Shown: in pieces, positions 15,983-26,086 of the stretch | How the letters are laid out: each line of letters opens with the position of its first letter | Position numbering within the stretch: position 1 is the stretch's first letter | DNA from: a virus | IMG/VR virus record: IMGVR_UViG_3300037961_001050 | Span: 1 to 47,951 of that record | Reading direction: 5' to 3' (one strand) | DNA: 47,951 nt | Position numbers and translations under genes: made by a program | Notes under the pieces: generated by a model | Databases searched by the model: none | What the model saw: only the letters and a program-made list of their open reading frames with translations | Told to the model about the DNA's origin: nothing

Positions 15983-17158
15983 ATGGCAAATACTAAAGAT
16001 TCTGGATCTCTAAAGATCAAGAAAAAATCTATTAAACAACAGACTGAAAATAAAGAACCTGTAAAAGTAGATTTAAGTAAAAAAGCAGAAGAAACAGTTG
16101 AACCAACTGTTGAAGCTAAAGTAGATTTAACACAAGAAAAACCAAAGGAAGATGCCGTTCAAGAGCAAAGCACAAATGATAGCGATGCTGCTATCGAACA
16201 ACCCAAAGACAGTAGCGACAGCGAAAAAGTGGTTGAAGAAGTACGGGACACCGAAACGAAAGAAGTAGAAGAAGTTACACCTTTACAAGAAGTTACTGAT
16301 GAGCCTATAGTTGAAACAAAAACAACTGTTGAAAAAGAGCAACCAGTATTACCAGAAAATATTGAAAAGCTTGTAAAGTTTATGGAAGAAACAAATGGAA
16401 CAATTGAAGACTTCGTTAGACTTAATGCTGATTATTCCAACGTAGATTCTAATGTGTTATTAAAAGAATATTACAAACAAAGTAAACCACATCTTAATGA
16501 TGAGGAAATAAAATTTATCATGGAAGAAAATTTCGACTATGATGAAGACGTTGATGAAGAGCGAGACATCAAACGAAAAAAACTCGCTTACAAAGAAGAG
16601 GTTGCTAAAGCCAAAAACTTTTTAGATGATCTTAAAAATAAGTATTATGATCAGGTTAGATTAAGACCTGGTGTTACTGAAGAACAACAAAAAGCTATTG
16701 ACTTTTTTAATCGCTACAAAAAAAATCAGGAAGTTGCTTTACAACAACATGAAGATTTTAAACAAAAAACATCTGGTTTATTCAATGAAGAATTCAAAGG
16801 TTTTGATTTCGCAGTTGGTGAAAAGAAATTTAGATATGGTGTTAAAAATCCTAGTGAAGTTGCAAAGGCTCAGAGTAATTTACAAGACTTTGTTCAGAGG
16901 TTCTTGGACGATAAGGGCAATGTAAAAGATACTCAAGGTTATCATAAAGCAATCTTTGCTGCTAGAAACGCGGACAAAATAGCACATCATTTTTATGAGC
17001 AAGGTAAAGCCGACGCTGTTAAAGATGTTGTTAATAAATCAAAAAATGTATCTACAGAGGCGCGTACGTCTCCAAGTGGTGATGTATTTGTTGGTGGTTT
17101 AAAGGTTCGTGCAATTAGTGGTTCTGATACTAGTAAATTGAAAATTAAAAAACGATAA
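15983..17158 (+). CDS. Scaffold-like protein, 391 aa
   Basis: 391 residues between portal and major capsid genes, the usual place for a scaffold. The first ~130 residues are a Glu/Lys/Val/Thr-rich, disordered repeat-like region (V-E-P-T-V-E-A-K-V-D-L-T and similar). The centre is helical (F-V-R-L-N-A-D-Y-S-N-V-D, Y-D-E-D-V-D-E-E-R-D-I-K-R-K-K). The end has S-G-D-V-F-V-G-G-L-K-V-R-A-I-S-G and finishes K-L-K-I-K-K-R, echoing S-L-K-I-K-K-K near its own start. A role as capsid assembly scaffold is inferred from composition and synteny. Confidence 0.72.
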   Translation: MANTKDSGSLKIKKKSIKQQTENKEPVKVDLSKKAEETVEPTVEAKVDLTQEKPKEDAVQEQSTNDSDAAIEQPKDSSDSEKVVEEVRDTETKEVEEVTPLQEVTDEPIVETKTTVEKEQPVLPENIEKLVKFMEETNGTIEDFVRLNADYSNVDSNVLLKEYYKQSKPHLNDEEIKFIMEENFDYDEDVDEERDIKRKKLAYKEEVAKAKNFLDDLKNKYYDQVRLRPGVTEEQQKAIDFFNRYKKNQEVALQQHEDFKQKTSGLFNEEFKGFDFAVGEKKFRYGVKNPSEVAKAQSNLQDFVQRFLDDKGNVKDTQGYHKAIFAARNADKIAHHFYEQGKADAVKDVVNKSKNVSTEARTSPSGDVFVGGLKVRAISGSDTSKLKIKKR

Positions 17159-17175
17159 TTTAAAAACAATTAATT

Positions 17176-18657
17176 ATGCCCTTAAATCCTTTATTTGGTA
17201 GTTTAAATCCTTCACAGGTCCAACAGATCACGTCGGATAACTACCTTAGTTTTACAGATGGTACTAATGACTTTGCTCAGCAGTACCTACCTGAAATCTA
17301 TGAAGCTGAAGTAGAGAGATATGGAAATAGAACTCTAGGTGGCTTTATTAGAATGGTCGGCGCTGAAATGCCGATGACTTCTGACCAAGTAGTTTGGTCT
17401 GAACAAAATAGATTACATATATCTTACGATACTGTGCAGCCATTAGGTGCGCCAGGAAACGTATTAGATTTATTTGTCATTCCAACAGCTGGACTTACAA
17501 ACGTTATTACTCCAGGTATGACTGTAGTAATTATGCCTAAGTCTGGTGGAGATTCAATCAAAGCTTATGTTGCTGATTCTGGTATTGTTGCTGGATCTGC
17601 GCTTAACGCCAATGAAATCCAAGTTTTCCCATATCAGGAAACTTCTGCTGGTGGTGGTCAAATTCCTGCTGATGCTGTAGGATATAAAGTATTCGTATAC
17701 GGTTCTGAATATCCAAAAGGAAGTTCAGGAGTATTAGAAAACGTTGAGCCTTCTTTCACTCAGTTCTCTAACAAACCAGTTATTATTAGAGATAGATACG
17801 TTGTATCTGGATCTGATACTGCACAAATTGGTTGGGTTGAAGTAACTACAGAAGATGGTGCAACTGGATACTTATGGTATCTAAAAGCTGAATCAGAAAC
17901 TAGATTAAGATTCGAAGATTACTTAGAAATGGTTATGGTTGAAGGTGAAAATGCTGCTGTAAACGGAGCATCTGCAAACTTATTCCATACTCAAGCACAA
18001 GCTGGTATTACAGACTTTAATGCTGCCAATGCTGCTTTACTAGGTACTGAAGGTTTATTTGCTGCTATCCAAGCTAGAGGTAATGTATTCTCTGCTTTCG
18101 CTGGTGCATTAGCTGACTTCGATACAATTCTTGAGAACTTAGATAGCCAAGGAGCTATTGAAGAAAATATGTTATTCTTAGACAGAGCTACTGAGCTTGA
18201 TATTGATAACATGCTTGCTTCACAAAACTCTTATGGTATCGGTGGTACATCTTACGGTGTATTTGAAAATTCTGAAGAAATGGCTCTTAATTTACAATTC
18301 TCAGGATTTAGAAGAGGATCTTACGATTTTTATAAGACAAGCTGGAAATACTTAAACGATGCTTCTACAAGAGGTGGTTCTAGTAACTTTACTACTGGAG
18401 ATGACATCGAAGGAGTATTAATTCCTGCTGGTACTTCAACTGTTTATGACCAAATTCTTGGTACAAACATTAGAAGACCTTTCTTACACGTAAGATATAG
18501 AGCTTCTCAAACTGATGACAGAAGAATGAAATCATGGATCACTGGTTCTGTCGGTGGTGCTTTCACTTCTGATCTTGATGCGATGGAAGTTCACTTCTTA
18601 TCTGAAAGATGTTTATGTGTACAAGGTGCTAACAACTTTGTATTAATGACAGCTTAA
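17176..18657 (+). CDS. Major capsid protein
   Basis: 493 residues, following the scaffold-like gene. Codon usage shifts slightly toward C-ending codons (TTC, AAC, TAC), as often seen in highly expressed genes. The N-terminal arm has N-Y-L-S-F-T-D-G-T-N-D-F-A-Q-Q-Y-L-P-E-I-Y-E-A-E-V-E (continuing R-Y-G-N-R-T-L-G), then A-E-M-P-M-T-S-D-Q-V-V-W, as in capsid proteins of crAss-like phages as I recall. An inserted beta-rich domain lies around 95-200. The C-terminal part includes L-D-R-A-T-E-L-D-I-D-N-M-L and an ending E-V-H-F-L-S-E-R-C-L-C-V-Q-G-A-N-N-F. An HK97 fold is expected. A stable hairpin follows the gene. Confidence 0.87.
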   Translation: MPLNPLFGSLNPSQVQQITSDNYLSFTDGTNDFAQQYLPEIYEAEVERYGNRTLGGFIRMVGAEMPMTSDQVVWSEQNRLHISYDTVQPLGAPGNVLDLFVIPTAGLTNVITPGMTVVIMPKSGGDSIKAYVADSGIVAGSALNANEIQVFPYQETSAGGGQIPADAVGYKVFVYGSEYPKGSSGVLENVEPSFTQFSNKPVIIRDRYVVSGSDTAQIGWVEVTTEDGATGYLWYLKAESETRLRFEDYLEMVMVEGENAAVNGASANLFHTQAQAGITDFNAANAALLGTEGLFAAIQARGNVFSAFAGALADFDTILENLDSQGAIEENMLFLDRATELDIDNMLASQNSYGIGGTSYGVFENSEEMALNLQFSGFRRGSYDFYKTSWKYLNDASTRGGSSNFTTGDDIEGVLIPAGTSTVYDQILGTNIRRPFLHVRYRASQTDDRRMKSWITGSVGGAFTSDLDAMEVHFLSERCLCVQGANNFVLMTA

Positions 18658-18666
18658 TACTTTTAT

Positions 18667-18698
18667 AAGGTAAGGGCGCTTCGGCGCCCATATACCTT
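18667..18698 (+). terminator. UUCG-loop hairpin after the capsid gene
   Basis: GGGCGC-TTCG-GCGCCC forms a perfect 6-bp stem with the very stable UUCG tetraloop. An outer stem AAGGTA/TACCTT adds six more pairs across a small internal loop. No T run follows directly (taacttattta). It may be a partial terminator, an RNA processing site or an mRNA-stabilising element that boosts capsid gene expression relative to downstream genes. Confidence 0.75.
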
Positions 18699-18722
18699 TA
18701 ACTTATTTAATTATATTATATC

Positions 18723-19499
18723 ATGACAAAAAAGAAAAAAGAAAAAGAGGTTGTTGTTGACAACTCTTGGGAAATAAAAGATAGACAGTATTACTTATTA
18801 GGTGGTAAAGAACCACTTACTTATACACTATCTTCAAGACATACACAAAGATACCCATTACTGTGGTTTGACGAGGAAAAAAATGAGCAAAGAGCTTTAA
18901 GATATGCTACTAATCAAAACTCACCATTTGTTGATGAGCAAAAAGGAGAGGTAACATTAAAACACATTCAATTTAAAGATGGTGTTTTAAATGTTCCAAA
19001 ACAGTATCAAGCTTTACAAAAATTGTTATCATTATATCACCCTAGTTTAAACAAGAAATACGCAGAAAGAAAACCAGTTCAAGTAGCTATTAATGAAGTA
19101 GAAGAAATAGAATTTGAAATAGATGCAATGAACATAGCTAGATCACTAGATATTGACTTAGCTGAAGCTATATTAAGAGTAGAAAAAGGAACTAAAGTAT
19201 CTCAATTAAGTACTAAAGAGTTAAAAAGAGATATACTAGTATTTGCTAGAAAAAATCCTAAACTATTTATTCAATTAGCTAGCGATGAAAATGTTCAGTT
19301 AAGAAACATAGCTATTAAATCGGTTGAACAAGGTATAATAACTTTGTCTAATAAAAACAAAGATTTTTTATGGGCAGAAACAAAAGAAGTTATTATGAAA
19401 GTTCCTTATGGTGAAAACCCATATACTGCTTTTGCAGGTTTCTTACAAACAGATGAGGGAATCATGGTGATGAAATCTATAGAAAAGAAACTATACTAA
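18723..19499 (+). CDS. Hypothetical virion-assembly protein, 258 aa
   Basis: 258 residues, lying between two hairpins and thus possibly its own transcript unit. It begins with a Lys/Glu run (K-K-K-K-E-K-E). A beta-like part follows (R-Q-Y-Y-L-L-G-G-K-E-P-L-T-Y-T-L, R-Y-P-L-L-W-F-D-E-E), then helical repeats with L-A-E-A-I-L-R-V-E-K-G and L-S-T-K-E-L-K-R-D-I-L-V-F-A-R. It ends E-G-I-M-V-M-K-S-I-E-K-K-L-Y. I recognise it only as the kind of conserved gene found just after the capsid gene in crAss-like genomes. A head-completion or capsid-associated role is likely but unproven. Confidence 0.75.
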   Translation: MTKKKKEKEVVVDNSWEIKDRQYYLLGGKEPLTYTLSSRHTQRYPLLWFDEEKNEQRALRYATNQNSPFVDEQKGEVTLKHIQFKDGVLNVPKQYQALQKLLSLYHPSLNKKYAERKPVQVAINEVEEIEFEIDAMNIARSLDIDLAEAILRVEKGTKVSQLSTKELKRDILVFARKNPKLFIQLASDENVQLRNIAIKSVEQGIITLSNKNKDFLWAETKEVIMKVPYGENPYTAFAGFLQTDEGIMVMKSIEKKLY

Positions 19500-19507
19500 T
19501 AATAAAC

Positions 19508-19536
19508 AGGCGGGTTAACGCCCGCCTTTATTATAA
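19508..19536 (+). terminator. Rho-independent-type terminator
   Basis: AGGCGGG at 19508-19514 pairs perfectly with CCCGCCT at 19521-19527 across a TTAACG loop, followed by the T-rich TTATTATAA. Flanking AATAAA/TTTATT bases can extend the stem past a two-base bulge. It sits between the 258-residue protein gene and the connector genes and could limit read-through from the capsid region. Confidence 0.75.
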
Positions 19537-19548
19537 TAAAAATATACT

Positions 19549-20295
19549 ATGGCTATAAACGTAAATGCTGTATATAGAACTGTATTATCAATTTTAAATA
19601 AAGAGCAGCGTGGTTATATGACGCCTGATGAATTTAATAAAACAGCTACTCAAGTACAGTTAGATATATTTGAAAAATATTTTGATGATTTAAATCAACA
19701 AATGCGTGTTCCGCAAACTGATACTGATTATGCTGACAGGCAGATGAATATAGATGAGAAAATAGCTATATTTAAAACCTTTGGTGAGTGTACCTATCAA
19801 GCACCAGGAGGTTATTTTATCCTTCCTACCGTAGACTTTTACGGTAACACAGTCGAGCTTTACAGGCTTGGAAGTGTCGTATACAATGATGAAGTAGAAA
19901 TGCAAAGATTAGATAGGAACGATTTTTACTATGTAGAAAAATCTGGATTAACTAGAGCTTCATTACAATTTCCAAATTACTTATATGAAAACGAATTTTT
20001 ATTTGTTAGACCCACAGCTATAACTAGTAGGGTTACGGCTAACTATGTTCGTAAACCTCTTGATGTAAGATGGGGTTATACTGTTGGACCACAAGGACAA
20101 TACTTATACGACAGCACAATTTATGAACCCACATTAAACCCAACTGGTTCTACTCAATTTGAACTTCACCCATCTGAACAAAGTGAAGTAGTTATAAAAA
20201 TATTAATGTACGCGGGTATTATTATTAGAGACCCACAAATAGTACAAGCAGCTGCTCAAGAAGCTGCAATGAATGAGCAAAACGAAAAATTATAA
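19549..20295 (+). CDS. Head-tail connector (ring-type) protein, 248 aa
   Basis: 248 residues. The N-terminal helical part contains S-I-L-N-K-E-Q-R-G-Y-M-T-P-D-E-F-N and T-Q-V-Q-L-D-I-F-E-K-Y-F-D-D-L-N-Q-Q, which I recall from connector genes of crAss-like phages. A beta-rich centre follows (Y-F-I-L-P-T-V-D-F-Y-G-N, V-V-Y-N-D-E-V-E-M-Q-R-L-D-R) and a helical tail (V-V-I-K-I-L-M-Y-A-G-I-I-I). It lies immediately before two more tail genes. By synteny it should form a ring below the portal; the family name could not be verified here. Confidence 0.78.
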   Translation: MAINVNAVYRTVLSILNKEQRGYMTPDEFNKTATQVQLDIFEKYFDDLNQQMRVPQTDTDYADRQMNIDEKIAIFKTFGECTYQAPGGYFILPTVDFYGNTVELYRLGSVVYNDEVEMQRLDRNDFYYVEKSGLTRASLQFPNYLYENEFLFVRPTAITSRVTANYVRKPLDVRWGYTVGPQGQYLYDSTIYEPTLNPTGSTQFELHPSEQSEVVIKILMYAGIIIRDPQIVQAAAQEAAMNEQNEKL

Positions 20296-20298
20296 TAA

Positions 20299-21474
20299 AT
20301 GACGCTAATCTCTGAAAACAATAGACAGTATTACATCGGTGCTCAAAGCTTTATAGCATCCGGAGGTTTACCTGAATCGTTTACTACTACATTTAACACT
20401 GATCTAGTTTTTGCAACAGCTGATCCTACTAATGTTAATTGGCCTGCAAATAATTTTTATTTAGAAGTTAGTGTTGATGGTGGTTTTACTTATACGCCTT
20501 TATACAATACGTATACTGTTGTAGATAATACCATTACAGTTACAGGTGGTTTAGCAGCTGGTAATTATTTAAGAGTACAGCTTACGGAAAATACTGTATG
20601 GCAAAACTATGGTGGATATGCTTACACAAGATTATCAGATGTTATTACAAACTACATGATAGCTTATGTTGGTGCGGGTAAATTAATATCTAATGTAAAA
20701 AGAACTGATGTTATATTCCACGCTAAGCGAGGTTTACAAGAGTTTAGTTATGACACATTGAAAAGTGTTAAGTCACAAGAACTGCAAATACCACCAAGTT
20801 TATCGCTTATTATACCACAAGATTATGTCAACATTGTTAGGGTATCATGGAAGGACGAATTAGGAGTGTTACATACTATATATCCTAATAATGGTTTGAC
20901 AACTAACCCATATGAAAGTATAGCACAAGATCAAGATGGTATACCAATACAAGACGCTTTAAATGAAAACTTAGAAACTACATCGTTAACTAAACAAGCT
21001 TGGAGACAAGCTAACACTAGACTAATATCTGGTTGGAACGGTAACTACTGGAGTTATTATACAGATTATTTTAATACTCCATATCCTTTGTATTGGAACG
21101 TAATTGTAGGTCAAAGATACGGTTTAAATCCTCAAACTAGTCAAATAAATGGTTGGTATGGATTAGATGAAAGACAAGGTAAGTTTACTTTTTCTAGTAA
21201 TTTAGCTGGAAGATGCATTGTGTTAGAATACATCTCTGATGGACTTTCTTGTGATTTAGATACAAGAATACCTAAGATGGCAGAAGAAGCTCTCTACGCT
21301 TATATAAACTACCAAATATTAGCCACTAGAGCTCGTATGCCTGAGTATGTAGTTAGAAGGTATCAAAAAGAAAAATACGCTAAGCTTAGAAATGCAAAAA
21401 TTAGATTATCTAATATTAAGTTAGATCAAATAGTACAAGTAATGCGTGGTAAATCTAAATGGATTAAACATTAA
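20299..21474 (+). CDS. Tail/ring structural protein, 391 aa
   Basis: 391 residues, three bases after the previous gene. N-terminal beta-rich segments (F-Y-L-E-V-S-V-D-G-G-F-T-Y-T-P-L, I-T-V-T-G-G-L-A-A-G-N-Y-L-R) look like an Ig-like or fibre-like domain of ~100 residues. The rest contains R-L-S-D-V-I-T-N-Y-M-I-A-Y-V-G, R-G-L-Q-E-F-S-Y-D, L-I-I-P-Q-D-Y-V-N-I-V-R-V-S-W and Y-V-V-R-R-Y-Q-K-E-K-Y-A-K-L-R-N-A-K-I-R-L. This pattern fits the tail-adaptor/tubular class of short-tailed phages. The position before the hub supports this. Confidence 0.78.
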   Translation: MTLISENNRQYYIGAQSFIASGGLPESFTTTFNTDLVFATADPTNVNWPANNFYLEVSVDGGFTYTPLYNTYTVVDNTITVTGGLAAGNYLRVQLTENTVWQNYGGYAYTRLSDVITNYMIAYVGAGKLISNVKRTDVIFHAKRGLQEFSYDTLKSVKSQELQIPPSLSLIIPQDYVNIVRVSWKDELGVLHTIYPNNGLTTNPYESIAQDQDGIPIQDALNENLETTSLTKQAWRQANTRLISGWNGNYWSYYTDYFNTPYPLYWNVIVGQRYGLNPQTSQINGWYGLDERQGKFTFSSNLAGRCIVLEYISDGLSCDLDTRIPKMAEEALYAYINYQILATRARMPEYVVRRYQKEKYAKLRNAKIRLSNIKLDQIVQVMRGKSKWIKH

Positions 21475-21480
21475 AATTAA

Positions 21481-24400
21481 ATGGCAGAAATAAAAAATAC
21501 TTTTCTAAAGTCCAAAATGAATAAGGACTTAGATGAAAGATTACTACCCAACGGTGAATATCGCGACGCTCAAAACATAGCAATATCAAAGTCAGAAGAT
21601 AGTAACGTTGGAGCTGCTGAAAATATTCAAGGTACGCAATTAATATTTAATGGTAATGTAGGGGAGATTGTTGGTGTTGATGTATTAGGAGGTAGTCGAC
21701 TACTTATTATGGGTCAATACGCAGATGAAATAAATAGTAGAATATATTTGTTTTTAACAGACAATACAGATCCTAGATTAGGTTACAACAGTACAAGTCA
21801 AAACGCTATCGTAAGATACGATATAGATAATGGCGATATATATTTATATGCCGCTGGACCGTTTTTAAATTTTTCTACAGGTTATCAAATACGTAGTGTT
21901 AATTTAATAGAAGACTTATTATTTTGGACTGATAATAGAAACCAACCAAGAGTAATAAACATAAATAATCCCGATGCTGTTTTATGGACTAACTTTGTTT
22001 CTATAGCAGGATTACCTTATACTAGTGAAGATCACGTAACTGTTTGTAAGTATAACCCTTACAAAGCTATTGAAGTTTGGAAAGACAATGCTGGTGTAAT
22101 TGAAACGACTATGAGTGACGCTGTTTCACCAACAACACCTATGATAGGACAAGTAGAATTAGCGGCAACACTAGCACCATCTACACCACAAGTAATAGAT
22201 ATAGATCAAACAACATTTACACCGGGTATTACAACCGCTATTGCTGCGGCTAATAGCATGAATGTTTGGACCAGTGATGGTCAAATATTACCAGAAGATG
22301 ATGTTATAGTTATATCTGCTCCAGCAGCTAATCAAGTAGAAGTTCAAAAAAGAAACGGTGATAATATAGTTTTTAGATTTAACGCTCTTAACGATGGTCA
22401 AATGTATTTTGGCTATGCTAATCCTAATTTTGTAAATACTGGCGCACCTGACTATATACCTAATTACGCTGGTAATCAAGATTTTTTAACTGATAAATTT
22501 ATTAGATTTAGTTATAGATTTAAGTTTGTTGATGGTGAATTTTCTTTAATGGCTCCGTTCACACAATCAATGTTTATACCTAAGCAATTTGGTTATTTTC
22601 TAGAAAATCAAGAAGCTAGTGATGAAGAAAGAACTTATGAAAGTACAGTTGTTTCGTTTATGGAAAACCAAGTTAATAGGATATTGCTTCAAATTCCTAT
22701 GCCAGATGAAATGGACGGCACGCAAATAAACGCTGATGAATTATTAGAAAAATTAAAAATTGAAGAAATAGAAATATTATATAAAGAATCTGATGGCTTA
22801 GCTGTATCTGTTGTAGATAGAATTACAACTGAAGATTTAAATGCAGCTGGAGCTGTAAATATATATGAATATGATTATCAAGCTACTGAGCCATTTAAGG
22901 TATTACCAGAAGATCAAACAACAAGAGTATATGATAAAGTACCTGTAAAAGCTTTAGGTCAAGAAATAATAAGCAATAGAGTTGTATATAGTAATTTTCA
23001 AAACAAGCATACACCGCCAACAGCATTAGACTATAATGTAGGAGTTTCATCTAAAATTCCTTATGATGAACCAAATAGTAATTACTCATATTCAGCATAT
23101 CCTAATCACAATGTAAAACAAAATAGATATTATCAAGTTGGTGTAGTGTTATCTGATAGATACGGTAGGACGTCTACGGTTTTACTTTCTAACAACCAAG
23201 GCTTTATAGCTGCTTCTTCGCCTAACCCAGAGTTTGGAGCAGACACTATATATGTTCCATATCAAAATGAATATGATACTCAAAATTTTAACAATATAGT
23301 TGATTGGCCTGGTAATAGTTTAAAAGTATATTTTAATAGTATTATAGACTCAGCTAAAGATGATGCTACTGGAACTCCTGGTTTATACAATGGAGATCCT
23401 ACAGATTCTCGTTACAACCCACTTGGTTGGTATACTTATAAAATAGTAGTAAAACAAAAACAACAAGAATACTATAATGTTTATTTACCTGGTATATTAA
23501 CTGGTGAACCAGCTGATTCAAGCGGTTCATTTGCTGATCAGCAATATTACACGTCAACTATTACACTTTTTAATGACAATATAAATAAAGTACCAAGAGA
23601 TTTAAAAGAGGTTGGACCAGATCAAACTTCTTTTAGAAGTAGTGTAGAACTTTATGGTAAAGTGAGTCCTGAACTACCTATAGCACCAGACACAGTGGCT
23701 TTAACTACTCCTAATTATAATACACAGTATTTATCTAATATTGTTTCAGATACTGTTACTCAAATAGCAAGGCAAACAGAATTGTATCCAGAAAAATATT
23801 TTGATATATCAGCCCCGTGGACGCCTCTTGAAGATGTATATGATACTAAAAATAACCCTTATCTAGCAAGAGTAGCGACACAAAAACTAATTGGTAGCGC
23901 GGGTGATCCAACTCCACCAGCAGATGGTTATCCATTTTTCTTAAGTGTTTATGAAACTAAACCAGTAGAATCTAGACTAGAATTATTTTGGGAAACATCT
24001 ACATCAGGTAAAATTAAAGACTTAAACGACGCTATACAAACAACAGTTGCATCTGTGCCAGACGATTTAGAAGATTTTACAGTTGATTTTGTTGAAGATA
24101 GAAATTATACTTTTCCAGCTCAACCATATTCAAATGGTCAAGGACCAATTATAACAGATGATTTTTATGTAGAAGACGCTTTAGGCGGATCAATAGCTAG
24201 TTCATCTATAGTAATGACAGTTGTTGATGGTAATGGCACCGACCAAACCGGTTTATTTACTTTAGTTGAAACAGCAGCTGGAGCATTAACACCTAATGGA
24301 AACACACATGCTTATGATAGTTACACGCTACAAATAAGTAGTTACTTTGTATTTTTAGCGGACTCAAACATAAGAACATTTACATTTGATTTTATAGCTA

Positions 24401-26067
24401 CAAATGATACAAGTGGAGACACTGGACCGGTTATACAAAAACAAATACAATTAGGTAATGCTGCACCTCAATTTGATCCATATACTGCTTATAGACAATT
24501 TCCTTATAATAGTTTTGGATTAGGAAACCCAATATATAGCGGTGAAAATGGAACTGCAGATCCAGGGCCTAATGATGCTTTACAATTACAGTTTGATATA
24601 TTATCGCAAACACAATATGGCGAGCCTTTAGACCCACCAATATTTGAAATAGATGAATTTACAGGTGAGATTACGCAAGCACCACAATCAGTAATGTCTG
24701 GACCATATAGTTTACAATTAGCTATTACAGATGCTTTAGGTGTGGTTGGAAGTATAACAACAATAATAGATTTACAATTTGACTTTGGTGAAGCCTCTGT
24801 AACATGTACATTTATTGATTCAGGCGAAGCAATTAATTTACTTAAAGGTTCTGACGCGGGTATGGTGATATGGTCAAATAAATCTACAGGTGTTACAGTG
24901 CCTGGTTATAATTTATTAAGACCAGTTGCTCCTCAAAACTACAACGTAGGTTTATGGAATTCAATACCAGATCCACAAAACCCAGTTAATGTTAACAATG
25001 TTTCAGTTGGATATGGACCTGTTGGAGCTGGTTTTAATTATAATGTTAAAGCTTTAGATTTATCTGATGGACCTGTTTGGTGTAATTTAGATCCTATTAA
25101 AAGAGGTTTGTATAAAGGTTGTATGTATATTACTGTGCAAATTGTACAAACTATAGATCAGAGCGCAGCAAGTAATACTTATATACCAGACTTATTAAAT
25201 ATAAGTGCAAATGTTTGGATTCAAAGAAGAGATGGTACTTTCCCTGTTCCTGGTCCTTGGGCAGATGCTGTTGATAAAAATGGTTTAGTTGTTGGACCAG
25301 ACACCACAATTGGTGGCGCTTGGAAAGTAAATTACCCTGTTAACGGTCAAAATGATTATGCTTTAAATCTTGGTAGTTTAGATGATATATCAGCAGGAGC
25401 TGGTTATCCTCAACCATATATACAGCATACTATGGCTGGTCAAATGGATAAACCTCAATCAATTAATAGTCAGCAATTAACAGTTGTATGCACTAGAACT
25501 TTTGCTTTTGATTCTAATAATCCATTAGCAACAGGTGATTATAGAGTTATGGTAGATCAATTGATAGGTAGTCAAACAGAAGCTCCTAATCCAACTGTAA
25601 CAGATGCTAACAACGGTATATATAATAATGATAACATTAGTTGTAGTATTACTTATGGTGACTTTTATTATCCATATGGTATAACAAATATAGGTTGGCA
25701 ATATGCTGTGACGATAATATCGGAACCAACTGTTGAAGATGCTGAAAATTATCAAGGTACACAATGGCAAAATGTATTTGCAAGAGAACCTTTCTTTAGA
25801 TATGTAACTCAATTTTATACAGACTCTACATTAACTACACCTTGGACACCTGATCAACAAGGTGCTAATCAGTGGCACGCTTATAAATCAAGACCAACAG
25901 CAGGTATACCAGGTGGTCAAGGAAATCCTATTGGTAATGATGGAGCAGCTGTAACTTTAAACAACTTTAATAACTCAAATTCTAATCCTCAAAACGATAG
26001 AATATGGTTAGCCAGGTTTAATAATACAGGTAGTAGAATTGGAGAGCCTTATCCTAAATCAATATAA
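21481..26067 (+). CDS. Tail hub/stabilisation protein, large part, 1528 aa
   Basis: 1528 residues. The N-terminus F-L-K-S-K-M-N-K-D-L-D-E-R-L-L-P-N-G-E-Y (continuing R-D-A-Q-N-I-A-I) matches the start of P22 gp10-like stabilisation/hub proteins of short-tailed phages, and N-V-G-A-A-E-N-I-Q-G follows. Repeated beta segments (S-R-L-L-I-M-G-Q-Y, R-I-Y-L-F-L-T-D-N, L-L-F-W-T-D-N-R-N-Q-P-R) suggest a propeller-like fold in residues ~30-170. From ~870 to 1110 cadherin-like repeats appear (F-T-F-D-F-I-A-T-N-D, F-E-I-D-E-F-T-G-E-I-T, L-Q-L-A-I-T-D-A-L-G). The C-terminus is Asn/Gly/Pro-rich. It probably seals the tail and may carry receptor-binding modules. Confidence 0.83.
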   Translation: MAEIKNTFLKSKMNKDLDERLLPNGEYRDAQNIAISKSEDSNVGAAENIQGTQLIFNGNVGEIVGVDVLGGSRLLIMGQYADEINSRIYLFLTDNTDPRLGYNSTSQNAIVRYDIDNGDIYLYAAGPFLNFSTGYQIRSVNLIEDLLFWTDNRNQPRVININNPDAVLWTNFVSIAGLPYTSEDHVTVCKYNPYKAIEVWKDNAGVIETTMSDAVSPTTPMIGQVELAATLAPSTPQVIDIDQTTFTPGITTAIAAANSMNVWTSDGQILPEDDVIVISAPAANQVEVQKRNGDNIVFRFNALNDGQMYFGYANPNFVNTGAPDYIPNYAGNQDFLTDKFIRFSYRFKFVDGEFSLMAPFTQSMFIPKQFGYFLENQEASDEERTYESTVVSFMENQVNRILLQIPMPDEMDGTQINADELLEKLKIEEIEILYKESDGLAVSVVDRITTEDLNAAGAVNIYEYDYQATEPFKVLPEDQTTRVYDKVPVKALGQEIISNRVVYSNFQNKHTPPTALDYNVGVSSKIPYDEPNSNYSYSAYPNHNVKQNRYYQVGVVLSDRYGRTSTVLLSNNQGFIAASSPNPEFGADTIYVPYQNEYDTQNFNNIVDWPGNSLKVYFNSIIDSAKDDATGTPGLYNGDPTDSRYNPLGWYTYKIVVKQKQQEYYNVYLPGILTGEPADSSGSFADQQYYTSTITLFNDNINKVPRDLKEVGPDQTSFRSSVELYGKVSPELPIAPDTVALTTPNYNTQYLSNIVSDTVTQIARQTELYPEKYFDISAPWTPLEDVYDTKNNPYLARVATQKLIGSAGDPTPPADGYPFFLSVYETKPVESRLELFWETSTSGKIKDLNDAIQTTVASVPDDLEDFTVDFVEDRNYTFPAQPYSNGQGPIITDDFYVEDALGGSIASSSIVMTVVDGNGTDQTGLFTLVETAAGALTPNGNTHAYDSYTLQISSYFVFLADSNIRTFTFDFIATNDTSGDTGPVIQKQIQLGNAAPQFDPYTAYRQFPYNSFGLGNPIYSGENGTADPGPNDALQLQFDILSQTQYGEPLDPPIFEIDEFTGEITQAPQSVMSGPYSLQLAITDALGVVGSITTIIDLQFDFGEASVTCTFIDSGEAINLLKGSDAGMVIWSNKSTGVTVPGYNLLRPVAPQNYNVGLWNSIPDPQNPVNVNNVSVGYGPVGAGFNYNVKALDLSDGPVWCNLDPIKRGLYKGCMYITVQIVQTIDQSAASNTYIPDLLNISANVWIQRRDGTFPVPGPWADAVDKNGLVVGPDTTIGGAWKVNYPVNGQNDYALNLGSLDDISAGAGYPQPYIQHTMAGQMDKPQSINSQQLTVVCTRTFAFDSNNPLATGDYRVMVDQLIGSQTEAPNPTVTDANNGIYNNDNISCSITYGDFYYPYGITNIGWQYAVTIISEPTVEDAENYQGTQWQNVFAREPFFRYVTQFYTDSTLTTPWTPDQQGANQWHAYKSRPTAGIPGGQGNPIGNDGAAVTLNNFNNSNSNPQNDRIWLARFNNTGSRIGEPYPKSI

Positions 26068-26086
26068 TGTTAATTTATTAAAAAAC

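Noticed and set aside
16094-16110. Inverted repeat ACAGTTG/CAACTGT in the scaffold-like gene
   Set aside because: A 7-bp stem within a repetitive coding stretch (Val-Glu-Pro-Thr repeats); explained by codon repetition.
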